Shown one piece after another: positions 1-5,961 of a stretch of DNA of 8,260 nucleotides. Positions within the stretch are counted from its first letter, which is position 1, and each line of letters starts with the position of its first letter. Under the pieces are notes generated by a model. The model ran no database searches, was not told where the DNA came from, and worked only from the letters and a program-made list of their open reading frames with translations. A program made the translations under genes and the position numbers. The DNA comes from JAEXNA01 sp050486105. GTDB lineage: Bacteria > Vulcanimicrobiota > Xenobia > Xenobiales > JADMJV01. The stretch covers positions 1-8,260 of the forward strand of contig JBJHCR010000287.1 in NCBI GenBank assembly GCA_050486105.1, read 5' to 3'.

Positions 1-1
1 C

Positions 2-100
2 GAGCGACTAGTATCGAGAATACTTAAGCGAGAACCAACGCTGCCAGGGGGGATGCATCGGCGGCCCAAACCGGGAAGTTATTTCGGACCAGATCCTTAA
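2..100 (+). CDS. Possible 3' end of a forward gene (partial)
   Basis: The forward frame from base 2 is open for 32 codons and ends in TAA at 98-100. The peptide is basic and proline/glycine-rich, ending GSYFGPDP, and has no transmembrane character. I do not recognise a family. If real, it is the tail of a gene that starts outside the window and converges on hldD, with the two stop codons overlapping by two bases (TAA 98-100 forward, TTA 97-99 as the reverse stop). A 96-base open frame can occur by chance, so the evidence is only its openness up to the window edge and the tidy convergent junction. No terminator hairpin is visible between the two genes. Confidence 0.35.
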   Translation, partial: ERLVSRILKREPTLPGGMHRRPKPGSYFGPDP

Positions 101-1137
101 GGGCTGAAACTAAAAGGCGAAGACCTTAGTTCTCGTTCAAGGGCCTGTTGAAAGGCTTCCTTGGGCGAAAGAAAGGGGTCGGTGATGCCCAAGGAGCGGA
201 GACTGGAAAGGTCAGCACAAGTATAGTTTTGGTAGTGAGCTTCGAGAGCTTTCGGCATGTCCACGAACTGAAATCGAGGCTCTACCTCGAGAACGTCGAA
301 GAGAGCTTTCCCCATGTCGAGCCAAGTGGTGGGCTGGCCGCGCCCCACGTTCACAAACAGTCCTTGTTGGTCCAATATGGGCTTTTGCTGGGCCATCTTG
401 AGAAGTTCAAAGGTCACTCGACAGACATCTTGCACCGAAACAAAATCTCTCTGTTGAAGTCCGTCCGGGAGATCGGGCCTAGTACTCCTGAAGAGGGTCA
501 AGACCCCGGCATTTTCAATTTGTCGGCGCCCCCAATGGAGGATGCTGGCTTGGGACTTCTTGTGCTCCTCGAAGGGACCAAAAACGTTAAAGTACCTAAG
601 ACCAAACCACACCGGTGGGCGCTGGGTCTGCTGCAACACCCACCGATCGAAATCCAGCTTCGATCGGCCGTAGAGGTTCATTGGCCGATATTTTGAGGTT
701 TCTTCCACGGCGTCGGAGAAACCCTCAGAGCCGTCGCCATAGACCGAAGCACTGGAGGCGTACAAGAACGGAATGCTCCGCTGGCTGCAGTAGGTGAAGA
801 GTTGTTGGGAAGCTTCCACGTTCAAGATTCGAAAAACTTCGGGGTCGGTTTCGGTGGTGCTGGAACAGGCTCCATTGTGGATGATGGCCAGAGGGGGCTC
901 TCCAAACTCTCTTTCTCGGTCCTGCAGCCTATCCAGCAGCCTCTTGGCCACCGTGAAAAAGAGCCTAGGGTGACTTTGAAAGCGCTGATAAGTCTCTCTG
1001 TTCAGGCTGGAATTGAGATCTGAACCCAAGACCGCTTCGACCCTGGGAGCCAGGGGGTGGGGTTCACCACCGAGAAGATCCCAAACTAGATTATGACCGA
1101 TAAAACCATTGACGCCTGTGACCGCGATCCACCGCAT
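97..1137 (-). CDS. hldD: ADP-L-glycero-D-manno-heptose 6-epimerase
   Basis: This NADP-dependent short-chain dehydrogenase/reductase epimerises ADP-D-glycero- to ADP-L-glycero-D-manno-heptose, the last step of precursor synthesis for LPS inner-core heptose, in the cytoplasm. The 346 residues begin MRWIAVTG; the Rossmann glycine motif TGVNGFIG is at 7-14. Family landmarks follow in order: NGACSSTTE (88-96), FLYASSASVYG (124-134), the catalytic YxxxK pair Y156/K160 in LYGRSK, RYFNVFGP (181-188), EEHKKS (190-195, matching the EGHKGS block whose lysine is the second catalytic base in E. coli HldD), RDFV (230-233), and a C-terminal ALEAHYQNYT-ADL block that corresponds to the family tail. The open frame extends 93 codons further upstream, but ATG 1137 places the Rossmann strand at the N-terminus as in known HldD. 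No strong SD sits at normal spacing; a GGAGGGGGG run lies about 23 bases upstream. The gene is divergent from the esterase gene. The family assignment is secure. Confidence 0.95.
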   Translation of the reverse strand: MRWIAVTGVNGFIGHNLVWDLLGGEPHPLAPRVEAVLGSDLNSSLNRETYQRFQSHPRLFFTVAKRLLDRLQDREREFGEPPLAIIHNGACSSTTETDPEVFRILNVEASQQLFTYCSQRSIPFLYASSASVYGDGSEGFSDAVEETSKYRPMNLYGRSKLDFDRWVLQQTQRPPVWFGLRYFNVFGPFEEHKKSQASILHWGRRQIENAGVLTLFRSTRPDLPDGLQQRDFVSVQDVCRVTFELLKMAQQKPILDQQGLFVNVGRGQPTTWLDMGKALFDVLEVEPRFQFVDMPKALEAHYQNYTCADLSSLRSLGITDPFLSPKEAFQQALERELRSSPFSFSP

Positions 1138-1176
1138 AGCAATGCCGTTCTTTTTTTCTTTGCTCCCCCCTCCAAG

Positions 1177-1860
1177 GTGTTCTCTCGTTGGTCTTGCAAT
1201 TTCCAGAGCTGGCCACCAACCAGGCCTAGGTTCCCGCTTCGAGTGCTGGGTGTTGCTGCACTCGCTTGCTTGCTGTTCGGAATCCTGGGTTGCGGGTCCC
1301 CAAAAGTTCGATTCGCCGAGAAACAACGCTCCGGGCCAATCGTGGTGGTGGGCGACAGCATCTCGGCGGGTTTTGAACTGCCTGAGGGTGAAGGGTACGT
1401 AGAATTGCTGGCCCAAAGGCTCGAGCTACCTTTCGTCAATTTGGGGGTGAGTGGCTCCACAACCGAGGACGCCTTACCTAGAATCGCCGAAGAAGTTTTG
1501 CCGCTCGAGCCGAGCATTGTGATCATTCAGTTGGGTGGAAACGATGCCCTGCGAAAGGTGGAACCGTCGGTCACCAAGAGCAATCTCGAGGCCATGATTG
1601 CCGAACTCCACGCTCAACAGATTCCCATCCTCTTGATAGGAGTCAGAGGTGGGGTCGTTTCCGACAAACTGGCCGAAATCTATCGGGACATCGCTAGTCA
1701 GCAGCAGGTTGGATTGGTTCCTGACATCCTCAAAGGAATACTTACGGACCCGGGCTTGAAGCTCGATTCCATACATCCAAACGCAAAGGGCCATGCGGTG
1801 GTGGCCGATCGAGTCGAGCCCCACGTTCGTCGTCTGGCCAAGCAAGTCGGTCTGCTGTGA
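1177..1860 (+). CDS. TesA-like GDSL (SGNH) esterase, predicted lipoprotein
   Basis: Predicted SGNH-fold esterase/thioesterase related to E. coli TesA (thioesterase I/protease I/lysophospholipase L1). From GTG 1177 the product is 227 residues. A hydrophobic stretch (VLGVAALACLLFGILGC) ends in a lipobox, with the lipidated Cys at residue 39 followed by Gly, implying envelope anchoring, probably at the outer membrane. Catalytic blocks are intact: GDSIS with nucleophile Ser61; NLGVSGST (block II glycine); LGGND with Asn122; and DSIHP with Asp197 and His200. The start is uncertain. GTG 1243 would leave a signal without a basic n-region. ATG 1093 would overlap hldD by 45 bp. GTG 1177 retains Arg residues before the hydrophobic core and leaves 39 bp between the divergent genes, but has no clear SD. 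It is probably co-transcribed with the nucleotidyltransferase fusion 34 bp downstream. The substrate cannot be inferred; phospholipid, acyl-CoA and aryl esters are all possible. Confidence 0.87.
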   Translation: MFSRWSCNFQSWPPTRPRFPLRVLGVAALACLLFGILGCGSPKVRFAEKQRSGPIVVVGDSISAGFELPEGEGYVELLAQRLELPFVNLGVSGSTTEDALPRIAEEVLPLEPSIVIIQLGGNDALRKVEPSVTKSNLEAMIAELHAQQIPILLIGVRGGVVSDKLAEIYRDIASQQQVGLVPDILKGILTDPGLKLDSIHPNAKGHAVVADRVEPHVRRLAKQVGLL

Positions 1861-1894
1861 CAGGGTTTCTCGGCATCGTTGGAAAGAACGCCTG

Positions 1895-4486
1895 ATGGAG
1901 CTGATTCTTTCCCACGTAGGAACGGACTTCGACGGCTTGGCCTCCATGGTCCTAGCTTCTCGGCTGTATCCCAAGGCTAAAATAGTCTTCCCTGGAAGGA
2001 TGACTAAAGGAGTGGCCGACTTCTATGCCCTCCATCGCAGAGACTTTCCCGCTGTGTCGGTGAAACGGGCCCTAGCTGCGGATATCCAGCGAATGATAGT
2101 GGTAGACACCCGGTCAGCGAGCCGCTTGGGCCCATTCAGAACCTTTCTTAACCAACCTGGTGTCGAAGTTCATATCTACGATCATCATCCGCCAACCGCT
2201 GAGTCGGTCGTTGGGGATCAGGAGTGGGTGGAGGAAGTCGGAGCAGCGGTGACCTTGCTGTTGGAGAGGTGTCTGTCCCAGGGGATCGAGCTCAATGAGA
2301 AGGAAGCAACCCTGGCCCTGATTGCCATCCATGAAGAAACAGGTTCGTTCAGGTTCACCGGAACAAGCCCCCGGGATCTTGAGGCCGCAGCTCAGCTCAT
2401 GCTCTGGGGAGCGAACCTCGAGGTGGTCAACACCTATTTGAAAGACCCTCTAGACGAAAATCAGCGTTCCCTATTAGAAGAGTATCTTTCAGCCGGAGAA
2501 TTGCTGGAGATGCCTGCAGGCAGAGTCTATTTGGCGCGAGCTACGCGCTCTAAGTCGGTATTCGGGCTCGGCCTACTGGCTTCTAGGCTGCTGGAGATTC
2601 AAGGCGCTGAAGCGGTGGGCTGCATCCTCGAGGTGCAAGGCCAGCACTGCAGCTTGGCGGCACGAAGCGATTCTGATTATTTCAACGTGAGTGAGTGGGC
2701 CCAAAGCTGGGGCGGGGGAGGTCATCGGAGGGCGGCAGCGGCCTCGAGAGTGCAGGTCTCGTCCGAGGAAATGGTACTTAGGCTCAGGCAGCTGGCCGAG
2801 AAGGCAGGCACTCAAGGATTGCCCCTCGCGCGCCATATCATGTCTACTGAGGTGTTCACCATCGAACAAGAGATGACGGTCGCGGCAGCTATGGAAGCTC
2901 TGACTGCAGCGGGGCATCAGGCCGCCACGATCATGGGAGAGGATGGAACCCTCCTGGGAATCGTCTCTCGCACCGACTTGGGACGAGCGCTCGAGCACGA
3001 TCTCAGTCACGCACCTGCAACTTCAGTCATGACCCACCGGGTGGTCTGTTTGTCGCCGGATGCAACCCTAGAGGAAGTCCGGCGGACCGTGGTAGAGAGG
3101 GGCGTGGGCACCCTACCGATAGTGGAAGGAGACAAGATCGTGGGAATCGTCAGCCGAACTGATCTGCTGAGAGACCTCTACTATCGGTCTGAGGAAGGGG
3201 GCTGGACTCATGGAGAGCAAGGAAGGACCCTGGACCTGGGGAGGTTGCCGGACCCTGTGGTGGGCTGGCTTGTTACGGTCGCGTCCTTGGCAACGGAGTT
3301 GAGAACCAGGGTTTACGCGGTGGGAGGATTCGTTCGCGACCTACTGCTGGAGCGTCCGGTTGAAGATTTAGACTTTGTGGTGGAGGGCGACGCTATCGGC
3401 TTAGCTGCAGAGTTGGCTGAGAGGCTTTCCGGCACGGTTCGGTCTCACTCCAAATATCTTACGGCATCTGTTCGTTTGCCGGACGGAGGCCGTCTGGACT
3501 TGGCTACCGCCCGGAGAGAGACCTATTGCCGGCCTGCGGCTCTTCCGGAGGTCTCTCAGAGCGATCTTAAGGCGGACCTCTATCGTAGAGATTTCACCAT
3601 CAATAGCCTGGCGGTTCGAGTCACTGAAGACCTACAAGGGCCGGTGGTCGATTTCTTCGGTGGGCTCAATGACCTCGAAAGCCGAGTGATCAGAGTGCTT
3701 CACAATCACTCGTTCTTAGACGACCCAACCAGGATCCTCAGAGCTGTTCGCTTTGAGCAGCGGCTGAATTTCACCATAGAGCCGGGCACCAAACATCTCT
3801 TGTCGTCGGCTCTAGGAACTGGGATCTTCGCCATGGCCAAGACCGAACGCCTGCGTGAGGAACTCCGCTTGGGACTCAGCGAGAGCGACCCCGTCCGGGT
3901 CCTTGAACGTCTGCAACAGTTGAAGGTGTTGCCAACGATCTTTCCAGGAGTGAATTTGCGTGGCAAGGTGGCCACCAGGGTTCAAAGTGCAATCGACTTT
4001 ATGGACCTACATCCTGGCTTAGTTCCCTCGGAAGAACGCTGGTTGGTTCCGCTTTTTGTCCTCGGCTTGGAGCTTGACCCGCAAAGACGAGCCGAGGTCA
4101 CTGAAAGGTTCGGTTGGCCGGTCTTGGAATGGCCCTTTGATTTGCCCGAAACGGTAGGGCGCCTTTCCAAAACTCGAGACCATAAGATGTCAAGAGCCGA
4201 GTTAGGAGCGCTCTTGGACCGTCTGTCTCCGGTGGCCCTAGTGGTGCTTGCATCTCTAAACCGCCATCCCAGTTACCAGCAACGATTTGAACTCTACCTC
4301 AAGGAGCTCAAAGGGCAAGTTCCCCTGGTGACTGGCAAAGACCTATTAGCCTTCGGGCTATCCCCCGGTCCCGACCTCGCACTCTGGAAAGAGAAGGCTT
4401 TTTCCGCTCAGCGAAACGGGGAGTTCACGACCCGTGCAGACGCTCTGGAGTGGCTCGACACCTCATTGGCATCGAGGTCGGCTTAG
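1895..4486 (+). CDS. DHH/DHHA1-CBS-CBS-tRNA nucleotidyltransferase fusion (A-adding type likely)
   Basis: The 863-residue multidomain cytosolic protein starts at ATG 1895, with GGAAAG 8 bases upstream. Residues 1-200 form a DHH phosphoesterase: SHVGTDFDG (6-14), VVDT (69-72), YDHH (95-98) and HEETGSF (146-152). A DHHA1 domain follows, with GGGGHRRA at 273-280. Two CBS domains (about 312-370 and 376-432) each contain GIVSRTDL and probably bind adenine nucleotides. The C-terminal half is a class II nucleotidyltransferase/poly(A) polymerase family module: VGGFVRDLLL (476-485), motif A EDLDFVV with D491/D493, RRDFTINSLA (564-573), DDPTRILRAVRF (609-620), ERLREEL (651-657), and a VTGKDLL-PGP tail (812-826). 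This architecture matches the A-adding tRNA nucleotidyltransferase of Aquifex, where a separate enzyme adds CC; full CCA addition or poly(A) activity cannot be excluded from sequence. Two departures from consensus are E148 where DHH enzymes usually have Asp (DTG) and D609 in place of Glu of EDxxR. Confidence 0.93.
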   Translation: MELILSHVGTDFDGLASMVLASRLYPKAKIVFPGRMTKGVADFYALHRRDFPAVSVKRALAADIQRMIVVDTRSASRLGPFRTFLNQPGVEVHIYDHHPPTAESVVGDQEWVEEVGAAVTLLLERCLSQGIELNEKEATLALIAIHEETGSFRFTGTSPRDLEAAAQLMLWGANLEVVNTYLKDPLDENQRSLLEEYLSAGELLEMPAGRVYLARATRSKSVFGLGLLASRLLEIQGAEAVGCILEVQGQHCSLAARSDSDYFNVSEWAQSWGGGGHRRAAAASRVQVSSEEMVLRLRQLAEKAGTQGLPLARHIMSTEVFTIEQEMTVAAAMEALTAAGHQAATIMGEDGTLLGIVSRTDLGRALEHDLSHAPATSVMTHRVVCLSPDATLEEVRRTVVERGVGTLPIVEGDKIVGIVSRTDLLRDLYYRSEEGGWTHGEQGRTLDLGRLPDPVVGWLVTVASLATELRTRVYAVGGFVRDLLLERPVEDLDFVVEGDAIGLAAELAERLSGTVRSHSKYLTASVRLPDGGRLDLATARRETYCRPAALPEVSQSDLKADLYRRDFTINSLAVRVTEDLQGPVVDFFGGLNDLESRVIRVLHNHSFLDDPTRILRAVRFEQRLNFTIEPGTKHLLSSALGTGIFAMAKTERLREELRLGLSESDPVRVLERLQQLKVLPTIFPGVNLRGKVATRVQSAIDFMDLHPGLVPSEERWLVPLFVLGLELDPQRRAEVTERFGWPVLEWPFDLPETVGRLSKTRDHKMSRAELGALLDRLSPVALVVLASLNRHPSYQQRFELYLKELKGQVPLVTGKDLLAFGLSPGPDLALWKEKAFSAQRNGEFTTRADALEWLDTSLASRSA

Positions 4487-4522
4487 AGAGTATTGCTTTG
4501 GACCTTCCAAGGGGCGGGTTGC

Positions 4523-4846
4523 TTACGAGAACATGACCTTGGTCCAAGCCTTGTGAGAATCGCTCCAGGCCTTTTGCCGCTGTAACCAGGCGTCTTGCCA
4601 AAGTTGGAAGAGTTGCAGGTGCAACTGGGCCACGATGGCTGCAAGTTTCTCTTGATGGAGACGCTGCTGAACTTGGAGTTTCAGACGCATTTCTTCTTTG
4701 AGCTGTCTTTCTTGATCGCGTTGAGCTCTGGTCGAGTACCGGTCCTCGAGTTCCGACACGGCAACGCTCGGTCCAGCGATACTGCTCTTTGGGGGGGTCT
4801 TTTTACGGCTGCTGTTCGATGTCTTGCTGACTTGTTTAATTTGCAC
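4523..4846 (-). CDS. Small helical protein with heptad-spaced tryptophans, unknown function
   Basis: The 107-residue product starts at GTG 4846; in-frame TGA codons at 4853-4855 and 4865-4867 prevent a longer start. I recognise no family. Residues 1-30 are basic, Ser/Lys/Pro-rich and probably disordered. Residues 32-104 are a charged, glycine-free, Gln/Leu-rich helix with coiled-coil character, ending in a tryptophan run at W83, W87, W94 and W101, the last three exactly seven apart. There is no signal peptide or membrane segment. The forward frame over the same bases encodes an implausible mix of hydrophobic and Cys/His residues, so the reverse frame is preferred on composition. No strong SD precedes the GTG; an upstream interrupted frame ends across this start (TAA 4836-4838), which would fit translational coupling. 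It converges on the nucleotidyltransferase gene (36 bp between the stops). Existence is likely; function is unknown. Confidence 0.6.
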   Translation of the reverse strand: MQIKQVSKTSNSSRKKTPPKSSIAGPSVAVSELEDRYSTRAQRDQERQLKEEMRLKLQVQQRLHQEKLAAIVAQLHLQLFQLWQDAWLQRQKAWSDSHKAWTKVMFS

Positions 4847-4864
4847 GATCGTTGGTGCTCACTT

Positions 4865-5035
4865 TCACTTCGATCTCGTCGACCCAGGATTCCCTTGAAC
4901 CCGGATCGCGGAAAAGTTCATAGGGTCTAGTATATAAGGGTCATGGCAGGAACTGCAGCGAACGTTAGGTAAAGCCTGAGTGAACTTTCCCTGAAAGCCC
5001 GAGAGGTTCTCGTCTAGAATTAGACTTCGGACCAC
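4865..5035 (-). CDS. Tiny CxxCH-containing ORF, possibly frameshifted
   Basis: A 56-residue frame runs from GTG 5035 to TGA 4865-4867, with an in-frame TGA just upstream of the GTG. Residues 27-31 read CSSCH followed by DPYILDP, the classical covalent heme c attachment motif; a CxxC metal-binding knuckle is the alternative. No signal peptide precedes it, so export and heme attachment are not supported as written. The last 18 residues look non-native. Inserting one base in the GGG run at 4923-4925 would switch to a more protein-like frame (YELFRDPGS, SWVDEIEVKV) ending at TAA 4836-4838 inside the start of the next reverse gene, giving about 66 residues. This could be a decayed cytochrome-like fragment, a sequencing or assembly indel, a real small metal-binding protein, or chance. 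No convincing SD was found. Confidence 0.4.
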   Translation of the reverse strand: MVRSLILDENLSGFQGKFTQALPNVRCSSCHDPYILDPMNFSAIRVQGNPGSTRSK

Positions 5036-5101
5036 GTTTCAGGGGACGACACGCCTTACGGAAGCTTTGAAAGTTTTCTTATAGTGCCGAATAGGGTTTT
5101 G

Positions 5102-5110
5102 TGGTATGCT
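5102..5110 (+). promoter_or_regulatory. Candidate extended -10 for the nfeD-floA operon
   Basis: TGGTATGCT fits an extended -10 element (TGn followed by TATGCT, close to TATAAT). It lies 75 bases upstream of the nfeD GTG, in the gap between divergent transcription units. No good -35 sits at 17-base spacing, which an extended -10 can tolerate. TTGAAA at 5067-5072 is too far away to pair with it. This is an inference from sequence only. Confidence 0.25.
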
Positions 5111-5127
5111 GTATCGGAGACCATAGG

Positions 5128-5141
5128 CGACCGCTCGGTCG
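5128..5141. repeat. Perfect short inverted repeat in the nfeD leader
   Basis: CGACCG-CT-CGGTCG is a perfect 6-bp dyad with a 2-base spacer, or a 5-bp stem with a 4-base loop as RNA. A flanking GACC (5119-5122) and GGTC (5144-5147) extend the symmetry with unequal spacing. It lies between the candidate -10 and the ribosome binding site, so it could be an operator or a leader hairpin. No T-run follows, so it is not an intrinsic terminator. Confidence 0.35.
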
Positions 5142-5170
5142 GTGGTCGTGAGATCCTGAGAAGGAGAAGG

Positions 5171-5179
5171 AAAGGAGGT
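5171..5179 (+). promoter_or_regulatory. Strong Shine-Dalgarno fixing the nfeD GTG start
   Basis: AAAGGAGGT is an essentially full anti-SD complement ending 5 bases before GTG 5185. It settles the non-ATG start and implies efficient initiation of the operon's first gene. Confidence 0.85.
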
Positions 5180-5184
5180 CTCCA

Positions 5185-5946
5185 GTGACCTTGAGATATC
5201 TGGATAGTCGATGGGCTGGTTTATTGCTGATGATCTTGACTCTCTGTGCTCCGGCATCAGCCGAGTCGGTGAGCCAATCCCTGGGAGTCTTATTGAGCGA
5301 ACCGAATGTGCAAGGCACACTCTTGGTGCTCGGCACCATTTTTCTAGTGCTTTCCCTGGTTACTCTGGGTTCCGGTGTTGCTGAGGTGCTCTGCTTCAGC
5401 AGTTTTCTGCTGCTCTTTGTCGGCCGATACTCCCAGGGCGAGGACATGTTGATGCCCCTTGCCCTACTCGTTTTGGGAGTTCTCTTTGCCGCCCTAGAGA
5501 TTTTTGTGATGCCGGGTTTCGGGGTGTTCGGACTTCTCTCTGCTCTGTCGTTTGCCGGTTTGAGCATTCAAGTCATGGAAAGTACCAAGGGCGGAGTCTT
5601 GGTCTTCTTGCTCTCCAGTGTGCTGTCTGTGGGCTTCGTCTTAGCTGCAATGAGAATGGTTCCTCATTTATGCACAACTCGCAAATTGTTCGTATTGGAG
5701 CCTCCTAAATCGGATCTCGACCCTTTAGAGTCCGTGCCTCTGCCCAATGTTCAAGTCGGAGAGATCGGGCAGGCAGCAACGACGCTCCGTCCGACTGGGG
5801 CCGCCTTGTTTGGTAAAGAACGCCTCGAAGTCATAAGTGAGGGCGAATTTGTCGCCAAGGGGGCGTATGTCGAAGTTCTCCAGGTGGAGGCGGGGCGAAT
5901 TCGCGTCCGGTCTTGTCCGCCGCCTAATGAAATTGCCTCAAGTTAA
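5185..5946 (+). CDS. nfeD: NfeD family membrane protein (short form, no protease domain)
   Basis: NfeD proteins are flotillin partners in bacterial membrane microdomains. The 253 residues start at GTG behind a near-perfect SD. A signal-peptide-like segment (about 1-26, ending APASA) is followed by several hydrophobic helices at about 44-62, 64-82, 88-106, 112-130 and 137-157. A soluble OB-fold (about 190-243) carries the family signature: VGEIGQAATTLRPTG at 191-205, a SEGEFVAKG turn at 218-226, then V-V-L-Q-V strands. The ClpP-like serine protease domain of long NfeD is absent, so this is the membrane-plus-OB form typically encoded beside floA. The stop is 15 bp before floA1, indicating co-transcription. 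It begins the forward operon and is divergent from the small reverse genes, with 149 bp between the GTG starts at 5185 and 5035. The family assignment is firm; the exact helix count is approximate. Confidence 0.92.
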   Translation: MTLRYLDSRWAGLLLMILTLCAPASAESVSQSLGVLLSEPNVQGTLLVLGTIFLVLSLVTLGSGVAEVLCFSSFLLLFVGRYSQGEDMLMPLALLVLGVLFAALEIFVMPGFGVFGLLSALSFAGLSIQVMESTKGGVLVFLLSSVLSVGFVLAAMRMVPHLCTTRKLFVLEPPKSDLDPLESVPLPNVQVGEIGQAATTLRPTGAALFGKERLEVISEGEFVAKGAYVEVLQVEAGRIRVRSCPPPNEIASS

Positions 5947-5961
5947 GGGAGGGTATATTCG

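Noticed and set aside
148..1023. Several forward open frames within hldD
   Set aside because: They lie opposite a gene with full family motifs, have no recognisable domains or SDs, and are frame shadows.
1138..1416. 93-codon upstream extension of hldD
   Set aside because: HldD proteins begin at the Rossmann strand (MxxxVTG); the extension is antisense to the esterase coding region and has no domain-like sequence.
1793..1894. 34-codon N-terminal extension of the nucleotidyltransferase fusion
   Set aside because: It overlaps the esterase end in another frame; ATG 1895 has an SD and directly begins the DHH strand (MELILSHVGTD).
4496..4512. Short hairpin CTTTGG/CCAAGG after the nucleotidyltransferase stop
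   Set aside because: The stem is about 6 bp with a wobble and a 5-base loop, and no T-run follows on either strand, so it does not support an intrinsic terminator.
4853..4867. Recoded TGA joining the CxxCH frame to the Trp-heptad gene (same frame, two TGA codons between)
   Set aside because: TGA serves as the ordinary stop for the genes ending at 1860 and 8236, and the intervening residues look non-native; a one-base indel explains the region better.
4595..4930. Forward 111-codon open frame opposite the small reverse genes
   Set aside because: No SD near its ATG and an implausible composition, while the opposite strand encodes a regular charged helix; treated as a shadow.
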